Assembly (NCBI GenBank): GCA_025998955.1
Contig: AP024676.1
Location: 186,001 to 250,000 of the forward strand
Origin: Candidatus Roseilinea sp.
Lineage (GTDB): Bacteria > Chloroflexota > Anaerolineae > J036 > Brachytrichaceae
Direction: 5' to 3'
DNA: 64,000 bases
Under the pieces are notes generated by a model. The model had not been told where the DNA came from. It saw only the letters and a list, made by a program, of their open reading frames with translations, and ran no database searches. A program made the position numbers and the translations under genes. The number at the start of each line of letters is the position of its first letter. Within the stretch, counting starts at the first letter, position 1. This document shows positions 29,446 to 38,663 of the stretch, piece by piece.

Positions 29446-32331
29446 TTATCGTGGTGTCAGCCAATCGCGCACTGCTTTGCCCAATTGCGCCAGCGGCGCG
29501 CGCACGGTCGTCGGCCCCGGTAATGCGTTCAAGAAAGCGGCGCCGTAGCTCTTGGTCAGCAGCCGCCGGTCGAACACCACGATTACCCCGCGGTCGCGCT
29601 TCGAGCGGATCAGCCGGCCGAAGCCCTGCCGGAAGCGCAGCACCGTCTCCGGCACCGAGTACTCGTTGAACGGGTTCTCGAATGTCTCGCTGCGCGCGGC
29701 GAAAATCGGCTCGGTGGGCACGTCGAACGGCAGCTTGCAGATGGCTAGCGCGCTCAGCTTCTCGCCCTGGATGTCCACGCCCTCCCAGAAGCTCTTCGTC
29801 CCCAGCATCACGGCGCGGTCGGCCGCGCGGAAGCCCTCGATCATCGCCCGGCGCGACGTGCCGTCGCCTTGCTCGAACACCAGGATGTCGTCGCGCAGCA
29901 GCGCCGGCGTGATGGCGCGTGCCGTGGCGCGCAGCGCCGAGTAGCTGGTGAAGAGCGCCAGCCCGCGACCCTCCGACGCGCGGAAGAGCTCGATCAGCCC
30001 GCGCTCCACGGCTTGCTGGTAGCCCTGCTGGTTCGGCTCGGGGATGTCGGTGACGAGGTAGAGCAGCGTCGAAGATGCGTAGTCGAACGGCGAGCCGAGC
30101 GCCAGCGTTTCGGCGTCGGGCGCGCTCAGCCGGCTCTTGATGTAATCGAAGCTGGGCTGGCTCTTGCCGTTGGCTACGCTGGTGCGCATGGTGGCCGAGG
30201 TGAGCACGACGGCGTGCTTCTTTTGCCACAGGTCGCGCTGCATCAGCGGGCCGATGTGCAGCGGCGCGGCGTTCAACGTCAGCCGCGGCGGGCGCGCGGT
30301 CTTGCGCGCCGTTTCGATGTCCACCCAGTAGATGCGGTCGTCGCTCGGCTTGGCGATCATGCCGTTCAGTTGTTCGCTCGCTTCGGTGATGAAGTGAATT
30401 GCGCCGTGCAGCCGGGTGACCAGCGCGTCGAAATCCTCGATGAGTTCCGACGCCTCCGAGAGCGCCTTGAAGATGCTGTTGAGCTGCCGGGCCAGCGCGT
30501 TCAGGTCGCGCTGCAGGTTGTCGAAGGCGATCTCGACGCGCGTCCAGCCGCTGCGGTTGCGCAGCGCGCGCGTCAGGCGCACGCGTTGCGTGTAGTCGGT
30601 TGTGTCGCCGCTCGCGTCGTCGGCCAGGAACTCGCCCAATTCGTCGAAGAAAGCGATGTTGCTCGACCAAGCTGCGCTCACGGCATCCATGGCCTGACCG
30701 CACAGGCCATCCAGCACGCCAACGTGCTCAGTGCGCAGCAAGGTGCGCCCTTTCGCGGCGATCTCGGCCAGCAGGCCGCTGCCGCCGGCCTGGCGCGTCT
30801 TCGCGGCGCGGCCCAAGTCGCTCAGCGCGCGCTGAATTTCATCGCGGTCGAGGCGATAGGTCAGCGAGTCGGTCGCGGCAGCCTCCAGGTGATGCGCCTC
30901 GTCCACGATCAGGTACTTGTATTCGGGCAAGGCGTGGTTCTCCACCGCGATGTCGGCCAGCAGCAGGGCGTGGTTGACGATGACGACGTGGGCGCTTTCG
31001 GCCAGCCGGCGCGCTTGGTGGAAGAAGCAGTCCGTCGCGCTGCACGTGTTGGCGTTGCAGATCGGGTTTTGTGCGGAGAGGTGTTGGAAGACCGCGCGCT
31101 CGCCCGGCGTGGGGATGAAGAGTTCGTCGGCGTCACCGGTCAGCGTGTTCGGCAGCCAGATCAGGATCTTGGCCAGCAGGCGCGCCTCGTCGGCGGTCTT
31201 CGGGCCGTTGCGGCGTAGGTCGGCGAAGCGGTTGGGGCACAGGTAGCGCCCCTTGCCCTTCATTACGGCGGCGCGCCCAGCCTCGCCGAGGATAGCGATG
31301 ACGGCCGGCACGTCCTTATCGGCCAGTTGCTCCTGCAGATTAATAGTGTTGGTGCTGACGACGACACGCTCGTTGTTCTGCATCGCCCACATCATCGCTG
31401 GGATGAGGTAGGCCAGCGACTTGCCGACGCCGGTGCCGGCCTCGATGAAGGCGACGCCGCCTTCGTTGAAGGTCTGCGCGACTTTGCGCAACATCTCCAC
31501 CTGTTGCGGGCGCATCTCGTAGCCGGGGAACTTGGCCGCGAATGGGCCGTCGCTCGCCAGCGTTGCAGCTACGCGCTCGACGTCCAGCGGCTGAATCTGC
31601 TCGTTGGGCTTGAGCGGCTTGGCCTGCAACGCCGAACGGCGGCGCAGGACGGCGGACGGGTCTTTTTGCCGCCTGCCGTCCGGTGTCAGCCGGCGCAACT
31701 GGGCGCCGATGCTGGTGCTGAACGTGCCGCGCGCTTGTTCCTCCTTCACGTCGCGCCAGAAATCGGCCAGCGCCCAACCGCTCAAGTCGGCGTGCGTGCT
31801 GATCTCGTCCACGATTTCGCGCGGCAACGCCACGGCGCGCTCGAACACCTTCAGGTAGAGCTGGTGCGCAGTGCGTGCGTCGGCTATGGCGCGGTGCGAC
31901 TCCGGCAGGCTGATGCCCAGCTCGGCAGCCAGGGCGCCCAGCGAGTAGCGGCCGGCATACGGCACGAGGATGCCGGCCAGCTCGAACGTGTCCAGCGCGG
32001 TGTTCTTGGTGAAGGGTGGGGGCGTCTTCAGGCTTTTGAAGAAGCTCAGGTCGAACGCAATGTTGTGGCCGATGATGGGCGCATTGCCGATGATCCGCTG
32101 CGCTTCACGTAGGCCATCCCACAGCGGAATGCCCTCGTGCTTCACCATGTCGTCGGTGATGCCGGTCAGCTCGGTGATCTTGTGTGGGATCGGGCGCTGG
32201 GGATCAATCAGGCTGCCCCATTCGTCGAGCACGTCTTCGCCGCGAAAGCGTACGATGCCGATCTCCAGGATGGCATCGCGTTCGGGGTCGAAGCCGGTGG
32301 TTTCGATGTCGAGTGAAACAAGCGTTCGCAT
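29446..32331 (-). CDS. dinG: DnaQ-type exonuclease fused to DinG/XPD-family helicase
   Basis: A 961-residue DNA repair enzyme. The N-terminal 3'-5' exonuclease (1-170) has [27 protein letters not shown] and [12 protein letters not shown] (DEDDh set). The superfamily 2 helicase has Walker [16 protein letters not shown] and DEAH box [12 protein letters not shown]. Cysteines in RYLCPNRF and [12 protein letters not shown] fit the 4Fe-4S domain of XPD/DinG. C-terminal motifs are [16 protein letters not shown] and [15 protein letters not shown]. This is the Gram-positive-type fused DinG. Its start is divergent from the aspartic protease gene. Confidence 0.95.
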   Translation of the reverse strand: MRTLVSLDIETTGFDPERDAILEIGIVRFRGEDVLDEWGSLIDPQRPIPHKITELTGITDDMVKHEGIPLWDGLREAQRIIGNAPIIGHNIAFDLSFFKSLKTPPPFTKNTALDTFELAGILVPYAGRYSLGALAAELGISLPESHRAIADARTAHQLYLKVFERAVALPREIVDEISTHADLSGWALADFWRDVKEEQARGTFSTSIGAQLRRLTPDGRRQKDPSAVLRRRSALQAKPLKPNEQIQPLDVERVAATLASDGPFAAKFPGYEMRPQQVEMLRKVAQTFNEGGVAFIEAGTGVGKSLAYLIPAMMWAMQNNERVVVSTNTINLQEQLADKDVPAVIAILGEAGRAAVMKGKGRYLCPNRFADLRRNGPKTADEARLLAKILIWLPNTLTGDADELFIPTPGERAVFQHLSAQNPICNANTCSATDCFFHQARRLAESAHVVIVNHALLLADIAVENHALPEYKYLIVDEAHHLEAAATDSLTYRLDRDEIQRALSDLGRAAKTRQAGGSGLLAEIAAKGRTLLRTEHVGVLDGLCGQAMDAVSAAWSSNIAFFDELGEFLADDASGDTTDYTQRVRLTRALRNRSGWTRVEIAFDNLQRDLNALARQLNSIFKALSEASELIEDFDALVTRLHGAIHFITEASEQLNGMIAKPSDDRIYWVDIETARKTARPPRLTLNAAPLHIGPLMQRDLWQKKHAVVLTSATMRTSVANGKSQPSFDYIKSRLSAPDAETLALGSPFDYASSTLLYLVTDIPEPNQQGYQQAVERGLIELFRASEGRGLALFTSYSALRATARAITPALLRDDILVFEQGDGTSRRAMIEGFRAADRAVMLGTKSFWEGVDIQGEKLSALAICKLPFDVPTEPIFAARSETFENPFNEYSVPETVLRFRQGFGRLIRSKRDRGVIVVFDRRLLTKSYGAAFLNALPGPTTVRAPLAQLGKAVRDWLTPR

Positions 32332-32417
32332 GGACGCGTGGATTGTAACGGAGGATAGGGGGAAGCAGCGTGCTTGCTCATCGGTTGTAGAATGTCATTG
32401 GTAGGAAGGTGATATAC

Positions 32418-32954
32418 ATGACCGTCCGGGTGAAAGACCATCCTAGCATCTATGAGCGGCAGGACGTTTGGGCGCAGTTCGTGCTGCCTGCGCAACCGGA
32501 GGTCAAGGATATGGGGCCGGTCTACGCGCAACTCGAACTGGTCAGCGGTGACGATCTGGCGCTGTGGCGACGCGGGCTGATCGGCGAAGATCAGGTCAAA
32601 CGCGTCACCGTGCCAGCGCTGGTGGACACCGGCGCATCCACGCTGTGCATCAACGAGGCGATCAAGGCCCAGCTCGACCTGCGCGCGATAGATCAGCGCG
32701 CTGTGCAGATGGCCGACGGTTCTATCCGGCTGTTGGAGCTGGTCGGCCCAGTGGAGATTCACTTCCAGAACCGGCGTTCGGTGTTGAGCGCGCTCGTGTT
32801 GCCCGGCGAAAGCGAAGTGCTGCTCGGCGCCATCCCACTCGAGGACATGGACGTGTTTATTGATCCGGTCAAGCGAGAACTGGTGGTCAACCCGGCCAGC
32901 CCGAGCAAAGCTACGGCGCGGGCAAAGTCGCCTCGGCGCATCCGTCCGCACTAG
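32418..32954 (+). CDS. Retropepsin-like (clan AA) aspartic protease
   Basis: 178 residues with VPALVDTGASTLCIN, the DTGA/S catalytic loop of single-domain aspartic proteases, and EVLLGAIPLEDM, the hydrophobic-hydrophobic-Gly motif. Such proteins work as homodimers. The ATG at 32418 is preferred over the GTG at 32409 because GGAAGGTG lies 7-8 bp upstream. The Lys/Arg-rich tail is probably disordered. It overlaps the convergent histidine phosphatase gene by 4 bp. The natural substrate is unknown. Confidence 0.82.
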   Translation: MTVRVKDHPSIYERQDVWAQFVLPAQPEVKDMGPVYAQLELVSGDDLALWRRGLIGEDQVKRVTVPALVDTGASTLCINEAIKAQLDLRAIDQRAVQMADGSIRLLELVGPVEIHFQNRRSVLSALVLPGESEVLLGAIPLEDMDVFIDPVKRELVVNPASPSKATARAKSPRRIRPH

Positions 32955-33751
32955 CCCGCTGTCTGGTTCACATTCATCACCAGGATGTGGCGCTTGCCGG
33001 TCTTCTCGTCGGCGCCGATCATCAGCGTGCTGACGGAGGCCGGCGACACCCCCAGCCGTTGAAAGTTGTCGAAAGGCATGCCTAGATAGTGCGCCAGCGC
33101 CGCCTTGATCACATCGGCGTGAGCGACGACGGCAACGACTTGCGGTCGCTTCTTAGGCGCTTCGGGATGATCGGCGCGGTCTACGGGCTGCGTACCAGAT
33201 CGCTTTTCGCGATCATCTACGCTTCGGCTTTCACCCTTCGACTCCCCACTCCTCATCTCCAACTCCCGCTCCCTGATCGCTGACCCCTGGCCCCCGGCCT
33301 CCGGCCCCTGCTCCACGTCTGGATGCGCCGCGATAATTGCTTCGAGCGCGTCCACGACGCGCCGCTGCATATCCAGCATCGCCTCGCCGTTGGGAAATTT
33401 GGCTTGCGACGGGGTCTCGACCACGACTTGCCATAGAGCCTTAGTGGCTTCATCCTCGCTCAGCCGTTTGATCTCCTTGCCGGTGAAGTCGCCGTTGTCA
33501 ATGTCGGCCAGGCCGGCGCGGATGTGGATCGGCAAGCCATGCGGCGCGGCGACGCGCCAGGCCGTCTCGATCGCCCGTTCCAACGGGCTGCTATACACCG
33601 CGTCGAGCGGGCGCTCACGCAGCGCTCGGCCGAGCGCTTCCGCTTGTTTGCGTCCTTCGTCGTTCAAGTGAATGTTCGGCGTTTGGCCGGGCAGCCGGCC
33701 GGTCTTCACGAAGTCGTTGGTGGCGTGGCGAATGAGCAAGAGGATGGGCAT
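32951..33751 (-). CDS. Histidine phosphatase (phosphoglycerate mutase-like)
   Basis: 266 residues with the phosphohistidine motif LLIRHATND (His9), AVYSSPLERAIETAW, the acid/base region NGDFTGKEI and the second catalytic His in VVAHADVIKAAL. A ~50-residue charged insert (about 145-195) before KKRPQVVAVVAHAD is made of repeat DNA and has no family counterpart. Relatives dephosphorylate small metabolites such as phosphoglycerate or alpha-ribazole phosphate; the substrate is not assignable. Its upstream gap to the rnz stop is filled with repeats. Confidence 0.9.
   Translation of the reverse strand: MPILLLIRHATNDFVKTGRLPGQTPNIHLNDEGRKQAEALGRALRERPLDAVYSSPLERAIETAWRVAAPHGLPIHIRAGLADIDNGDFTGKEIKRLSEDEATKALWQVVVETPSQAKFPNGEAMLDMQRRVVDALEAIIAAHPDVEQGPEAGGQGSAIRERELEMRSGESKGESRSVDDREKRSGTQPVDRADHPEAPKKRPQVVAVVAHADVIKAALAHYLGMPFDNFQRLGVSPASVSTLMIGADEKTGKRHILVMNVNQTAG
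33175..33312. repeat. Repeat insertion inside the histidine phosphatase gene
   Basis: Minus-strand units GGGGCCAGGGGTCAG, GGGAGCGGGAGTTGGAGATG and AGGAGTGGGGAGTCG match the style of the intergenic tracts. The inner part also has inverted GATCGCTTTTCGCGATC. It is in frame and lies between helix and strand near the second catalytic His. Confidence 0.7.
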
Positions 33752-33896
33752 GGGTTTGCGTATTTCGTATTGCGTGTTGCGGCATCACGTGTCACGTGCC
33801 AGATGTCATGTGCGCCGATTCTACGCAAGATGCAGGACGCAAGACGTAGAACGCATTGCCTGACCCCTGAAACCTGGCCCCTGACCTCTGACCCCC
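33752..33896. repeat. Repeat-filled gap between histidine phosphatase and rnz
   Basis: Three types lie side by side: CGTATTTCGTATTGCGTGTT; CACGTGTCACGTGCCAGATG; and CTGACCCCTGAAACCTGGCC with CTGACCTCTGACC units that run into the rnz stop (TCA on the plus strand). No coding signal. Confidence 0.8.
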
Positions 33897-34814
33897 TCAC
33901 TCCGCCTTTACTTTGAACGTGTCGAAGTCTCGCGCGATGACGGCGTTGGGAAAGATCGCGCGCGCTTCGGCTTCCAAATCGCGTTCGCGGTATCGGCCGG
34001 AGATATGGGTGAGGATGAGCTGCTTGACGTTGGCCTCGCGCGCCAGGCGCGCTGCCTGGCCGGCCGTGATGTGGCTGTTCTGGCGGGCCAGCTCGATATC
34101 GGCGTCCATGTAGGTCGCCTCGGTCACCAGAGCATGCGCGTTGCGCGCCACCTTCTCCAATCCGGTCGTCTCGCCGATGTCCCCGGTCATCACCAGCTTA
34201 GCACCCGGTTGCAGCTCGCCGAGCACGTCTTCCGGCTGAATCACGCGGCCATCGGCCAGCGTGATCGGGATGCCCCGCACCAGGTTTCGGCGCTCCGGCC
34301 CTTGTGGCACGCCGAGCGCGGTGGCCTTATCGTTGAGAAAGGGCCGGCGCGAATGCTCTTGAAAGATGAAGCCGAAACAATCCGGCCCGCGATGTTGCAC
34401 CGGAAAGGCCACCACGTCGAAGTCCTCGCCTTTGAGGATAACTCCTGGCTCGATCTCGACGAGGTCGAGCTGGATGGGCGGCCGCGCGCCGCGGAACACG
34501 ATGCGATAGATCAGATCTTCGACGCGATCGAGCGTGCTCTTGCCACCGTAGATCGCCATGCGCTCGATCGTCTCCCACTGTCCCAACGTGGAGAGGATGC
34601 CGGCCAGGCCGAGGATGTGATCGAGGTGCGGGTGCGTGATCAGGATGTGTTCCAGTCGGCGGAAGCCCAGCCCGCTGCTGAGCAGTTGGCGCTGCGTGCC
34701 CTCGCCGCAATCCACCATGAAGCGATATTCGTCGTGCGCAACGATGGCAGAGGAGAGGCCGCGCTTGGGCAACGGGGCAGAGGCGGCGGTGCCGAGGAAG
34801 GTGAGTTCGAACAT
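33897..34814 (-). CDS. rnz: Ribonuclease Z
   Basis: Endonuclease that matures tRNA 3' ends; metallo-beta-lactamase fold. The 305 residues start MFELTFLGTAASAPLPKRGL, with metal motif ILITHPHLDHILGL (HxHxDH), later His in TGDIGET/VTEATYMD and the final LTHISGRYRE. Both tRNAs in the window lack encoded CCA, consistent with a need for this enzyme. Short repeat DNA flanks both ends. Confidence 0.94.
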   Translation of the reverse strand: MFELTFLGTAASAPLPKRGLSSAIVAHDEYRFMVDCGEGTQRQLLSSGLGFRRLEHILITHPHLDHILGLAGILSTLGQWETIERMAIYGGKSTLDRVEDLIYRIVFRGARPPIQLDLVEIEPGVILKGEDFDVVAFPVQHRGPDCFGFIFQEHSRRPFLNDKATALGVPQGPERRNLVRGIPITLADGRVIQPEDVLGELQPGAKLVMTGDIGETTGLEKVARNAHALVTEATYMDADIELARQNSHITAGQAARLAREANVKQLILTHISGRYRERDLEAEARAIFPNAVIARDFDTFKVKAE

Positions 34815-34886
34815 GCCGAGAGTGCAGAATCGAGCACAGAGTCGAGCGCGGTGTTTCTCGATTCTGCATTCTCAATTCTAAATTCA
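34815..34886. repeat. Repeat tract between rfbB and rnz
   Basis: On the minus strand TGAATTTAGAATTGAGAATG begins on the rfbB stop, followed by CAGAATCGAG and inverted CTCGA/TCGAG units up to 2-3 bp before the rnz ATG. Confidence 0.8.
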
Positions 34887-35912
34887 AACCGCGTGTGCCA
34901 GACGTTCGGCATATTGCCGGCGATAGAACTCCTTGAACTCGCCGCTCTTGATCTTGCGCCACCACCATTCGTTGTTCACATACCAGTCCACCGTCTCGCG
35001 CAGCGCATCCTCGAAGTCGGTGCGCGGGGCCCAGCCCAACGCGCGCAGCTTGCCGGTGTCCAGCGCGTAGCGCCGGTCATGGCCGGGCCGGTCGGCCACG
35101 CGCTTGATCAGCGATTCCGGCTTGCCCAGCAGCTTCAACATCATGCGGATCACGTCAATGTTGTGTTGCTCGTTTTCGCCGCCCACGTTGTAGGCTTCGC
35201 CTACTTGGCCCTGGGTCAGCACGACGTCTATGCCCTTGACATGATCCATCACGTGCAACCAATCGCGCACCTGCATGCCGTCGCCATACAGCGGCAAGGG
35301 CAGGTCGTCAATCGCGTTGGTGATGAATAGCGGCAACAACTTCTCCGGATACTGATATGGGCCAAAGGTGTTGGAGCCGCGCGTGATGGTGACCGGCACG
35401 TTGTACGTCACGCGATACGAGCGGATGAGCAGCTCGGCGGAGGCCTTGCTGGCCGAGTAGGGCGAGTTCGGTTCGAGCGGATCGGTCTCCTTCGAGTAGC
35501 CTTGAGGGATGTCGCCGTACACCTCGTCGGTGGAGACTTGGTGGAAGCGTTCCAGGCCGAATTCGCGCGCGGCTTCCAACAGCACGTAGGTGCCATACAC
35601 GTCGGTCATGATGAACGCATCGGGGTCGAGGATCGAGCGATCCACGTGCGACTCCGCGGCGAAGTTGACGATGGTGTCAATCCGATGCTGGCGGATGACG
35701 TCGAACACGACTTCGCGGTCGGCGATATCCGCTTGCACAAAGCTATAACGCCCCTTAAACTTCTCTGCGACATCTTGCAGGTTGTCGAGGTTGCCAGCGT
35801 AGGTGAGCTTATCGAGCACGAGGATGTGCCAGTCGGGATGTGCGGCGAGGGCGTAGCGGACGTAGTTCGAGCCGATGAAGCCCGCGCCGCCGGTGATCAT
35901 GACGTTCTTCAT
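34884..35912 (-). CDS. rfbB: dTDP-glucose 4,6-dehydratase
   Basis: Second step of dTDP-rhamnose synthesis. It is an extended SDR enzyme of 342 residues. The NAD-binding motif is VMITGGAGFIGSNYVRYA, the active-site Thr-Asp-Glu is in HQVSTDEVYGDIP, and YSASKASAELLIRSY holds the catalytic Tyr-x3-Lys. RGSNTFGPYQYPEKLLPLF and DRPGHDRRYALD follow. Other rml genes are not adjacent. The stop lies in the first unit of a GAATTGA-type tract. Confidence 0.96.
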   Translation of the reverse strand: MKNVMITGGAGFIGSNYVRYALAAHPDWHILVLDKLTYAGNLDNLQDVAEKFKGRYSFVQADIADREVVFDVIRQHRIDTIVNFAAESHVDRSILDPDAFIMTDVYGTYVLLEAAREFGLERFHQVSTDEVYGDIPQGYSKETDPLEPNSPYSASKASAELLIRSYRVTYNVPVTITRGSNTFGPYQYPEKLLPLFITNAIDDLPLPLYGDGMQVRDWLHVMDHVKGIDVVLTQGQVGEAYNVGGENEQHNIDVIRMMLKLLGKPESLIKRVADRPGHDRRYALDTGKLRALGWAPRTDFEDALRETVDWYVNNEWWWRKIKSGEFKEFYRRQYAERLAHAV

Positions 35913-36336
35913 GTTTGCGAGATTCTACCTTCCGTCATCAAGATTGAGACACTCATTTGTCGCAGTCACGCGTTCAGTCTGCGATGCCTAAATTTGCCGA
36001 TTCGTGAAATTTGAAATTTCAATCCGACTTGACAATCCCGGTGAGCTTGTATAAAACCGATTTAGTTTCTGGCTGTTGCTCCGGCATCCCGGCAGTGCTG
36101 CGTGGCAGTGTGCCCGGGTCGAGGCCGCGAGCGGAGCCAAATTTGCGATGTGAAGGAGGGCGTTTATTCGAGGAGAGGTAACACGAATCCAGCACCGTTG
36201 TCGTCATCACCATACCCTGAGACGATTGACCGACGGGTGAATCGTCGCGTGAAGCGAGCGTGACATCGCTCCGAATCGTGAATCAAGTTCTCCGTGATGG
36301 GAACTGATTAATCGAAATTTAAAGAAGAGGAAAGCC
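35913..36336. other. 424-bp divergent intergenic region
   Basis: Separates rfbB (leftward) from the ABC importer (rightward). It has a GAAATTTGAAATTTC near-palindrome at 36005-36020, a candidate promoter at 36029-36055 and a purine-rich site AGAAGAGGAAAG before the ATG of the binding protein. A leftward frame at 36019-36213 has no family likeness. No structured RNA is recognised. Confidence 0.6.
36029..36055 (+). promoter_or_regulatory. Candidate promoter of the ABC importer operon
   Basis: TTGACA (36029-36034) and TATAAA (36050-36055) are separated by only 15 bp, short for sigma-70, but both hexamers are good. The leader would be about 275 nt. Confidence 0.5.
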
Positions 36337-38430
36337 ATGAGAAGAACCAAGCTGATTTCTCTCATCACCGGTGTAGCGTTCGTGTTGGCGGCTTGCGCGC
36401 CGGCCGAACAGCCTACCCCGACGACCGCTCCTGCCGCGCCTACGCAACCCCCTGCACCGACCGTGGCCATTCAGGCCGTAGAAGCTACGCCAACCCCCGC
36501 GCCGACCGTTGCGCCGGAGGCCGAATTCAAGGAAGCGCCCGAGCTGGCCAAGCTGGTCAGCGAAGGGAAGCTGCCGCCCGTCAAAGAACGCCTGCCCGAG
36601 CAGCCCGTGGTCACCCCCGTGCGCGAAGCCATCGGCAAGTATGGCGGCACGATTCAGACCGCGAGCTGGTGGCCCGGTGTCGGCAACGTGCTCCTCTACA
36701 TTTCGGAGCCGCCGATCAAGTGGAAGGCCGACCTGACCGGCTATGAGCCCGGCCTGGCCGAGAGCTACGAGTGGTCGGAGGACGGCAAGACCTTCACCCT
36801 GAAGCTGCGCAAAGGCCTGAAGTGGTCCGACGGCCAGCCCTACACCACTGCCGACTGGAAGTTCTGGTGGGAGGATATGGTGCTGGACGAGGAATATAAG
36901 GGCAGCGTCAGCCGCCCGGCCTGGCTGCGCAAGTCCGACGGCTCGTTGATTGACATGGAGTTCCCCGATGATTACACCGTCGTGTGGAAGTCGGATCAGC
37001 CCATGTGGGTCAACCCGTTCTACATGGCGCAGGGCTTCTGGGAGTTCGCCAACCCGATGATGAAGCCGGCGCACTACCTGAAGCAGTTCCACCCCAAATA
37101 TGCCACGGACAAGACCTACGACGACCTGCAGAAGGCCGACCAGTGGTGGCTGAACCCCGAGTTCCCATGCTTGTTCGCGTGGTGTTTGACCGAGCTGTCG
37201 CAGGATGGCCAGAACTACAAGTTCACCCGCAACCCGTATTACTGGCGCGTGGACGAGCAGGGCAACCAATTGCCCTACATTGACGCCATCGCCGTGGAGA
37301 TTGTGGCGGACGAGCAGGTGCGCATCCTGAACTGCGCGCAAGGCCGCTACGATACGGCGTTCCGCTTGTGCGGCGGACCGAACGAGATCCCGCTGCTGCA
37401 GGAGAAGGCCGAGGCCAGCGGCTACCGCTTCTTGGAGAACTATATGAACGGCGCCGGCGCGTGGCCGGGTTACATGGTGAACCAGTACTACGTCGAGGGC
37501 GGCAAGAACTATCCGGACGACACGCCAGAGATGGCCGCCGAGATCCGCGCGCTGCTGCGCGACAAACGCTTCCGCCAGGCGCTCTCGCATGGCATGGACC
37601 GCGAGCGCATGATTGACGTAGCCTGGGGCGGCATCGGTGAGGCCAAGGGCGCCACCATCAGCCCGCAGTCGTGGCACTTCGCCAGCCCGGAGGGGCAAGA
37701 AGTCTACAAGCGATGGGCTGCTGCCTATGCCGACTTCGACCCGGACAAGGCCAATGCGCTGCTCGACGAGATCGGCATGAAGAAGGGCGCGGACGGCTTC
37801 CGCACGCTGCCCAGCGGCAAGCCCTTCGAGCTGGTACTCGACATCAGTGACTGGGGCGGCAGCTTGAAGGTGCAGGTAGATGCCGCTGCCGAAGCCAAGG
37901 CGCAGTGGGAAGCCAACTTGGGTATCAAGGTCAAGGTGAACAACCTGCAGGGCCAGCCTGAACTGGACACCCGCACCAACGAAGGCCAGTACATGCTGCG
38001 CGGCGCGCACATCTCAGAGATTGACATCTGGACGTATCCGGACTGGATCTTCCCGATCGTCAACCGCTACATGTTCCCACTCGAGGGGCGCTGGTATGCC
38101 GAAGGCAAGGACAAGTGCAAGCCGGTCGAGGGCCAGCCGTACTCCTGCGGCGTGAAACCCGAAGACGGCAGCCCGGCCGCCAAACTCCAGGCGCTCTATG
38201 AGAAGGGCCTGCAGACCAAGACCATCGAGGATCGCCACAAGGTGGTCTGGGAGGCGATTGACGTGATCATCGAGGAAGGGCCGTTTGTCATCGGCGTGGC
38301 CGGCGACCAGCCCATGCCGATCATCGTCAAGAACTACATGCGCAACATTCTGGACTACGGTGTGGTCGGCCCGTGGGCGCCGGCGACCCCCGGTAACCAG
38401 ATCCCTGCGACTTGGTGGATGGACAAGTAG
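36337..38430 (+). CDS. ABC importer substrate-binding lipoprotein (family 5)
   Basis: Solute-binding protein of the peptide/nickel/oligosaccharide class (SBP_bac_5), 697 residues. The signal peptide ends in LAAC (Cys20), then a Pro/Thr-rich tether to about 60. The family core includes LAESYEWSEDGKTFTLKLRKGLKWSDG and FRQALSHGMDRERMIDVAWGG-type segments. It is larger than DppA/OppA (about 540), as in relatives from thermophiles that bind sugars or long ligands. The downstream GH13 gene suggests an oligosaccharide ligand, but that is inference. A hairpin separates it from the permease genes. Confidence 0.93.
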   Translation: MRRTKLISLITGVAFVLAACAPAEQPTPTTAPAAPTQPPAPTVAIQAVEATPTPAPTVAPEAEFKEAPELAKLVSEGKLPPVKERLPEQPVVTPVREAIGKYGGTIQTASWWPGVGNVLLYISEPPIKWKADLTGYEPGLAESYEWSEDGKTFTLKLRKGLKWSDGQPYTTADWKFWWEDMVLDEEYKGSVSRPAWLRKSDGSLIDMEFPDDYTVVWKSDQPMWVNPFYMAQGFWEFANPMMKPAHYLKQFHPKYATDKTYDDLQKADQWWLNPEFPCLFAWCLTELSQDGQNYKFTRNPYYWRVDEQGNQLPYIDAIAVEIVADEQVRILNCAQGRYDTAFRLCGGPNEIPLLQEKAEASGYRFLENYMNGAGAWPGYMVNQYYVEGGKNYPDDTPEMAAEIRALLRDKRFRQALSHGMDRERMIDVAWGGIGEAKGATISPQSWHFASPEGQEVYKRWAAAYADFDPDKANALLDEIGMKKGADGFRTLPSGKPFELVLDISDWGGSLKVQVDAAAEAKAQWEANLGIKVKVNNLQGQPELDTRTNEGQYMLRGAHISEIDIWTYPDWIFPIVNRYMFPLEGRWYAEGKDKCKPVEGQPYSCGVKPEDGSPAAKLQALYEKGLQTKTIEDRHKVVWEAIDVIIEEGPFVIGVAGDQPMPIIVKNYMRNILDYGVVGPWAPATPGNQIPATWWMDK

Positions 38431-38480
38431 TCGTTCGTGAGCGCGGGCGACGCAACCGCGCGTCACCCAAGCCACAAGTG

Positions 38481-38517
38481 GATGCGGCGGAAGGGAGTTC
38501 ATCCCATCCGCCGCATC
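38481..38517 (+). promoter_or_regulatory. Intercistronic hairpin after the binding-protein gene
   Basis: GATGCGGCGGA pairs perfectly with TCCGCCGCATC, and GGGA/TCCC extends the stem inside around loop GTTCA. There is no T-run. Such hairpins between binding-protein and permease genes often stabilise the upstream message; that role is inferred. Confidence 0.6.
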
Positions 38518-38663
38518 GGCTCCCTCGGCGTTGACCCGTTCCCCTCATCGAGCTGCCTCAACCGGCGTTCGGAAGCGTGGTCTATCCGAGCATGCCGGGG
38601 TCTTCGCTGGGTCATTGGATCGCTGTGTGAGCCTCGCTTGCGGGGCTGTATGAAGAAGCGCAT

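Noticed and set aside
36019-36213. 64-codon minus-strand frame in the rfbB/importer gap
   Set aside because: No ribosome site, no family likeness, and it overlaps the candidate importer promoter.
36319-38010. 563-codon open frame opposite the ABC binding protein
   Set aside because: Antisense shadow; it extends into the leader of the real gene and has no recognisable domain.
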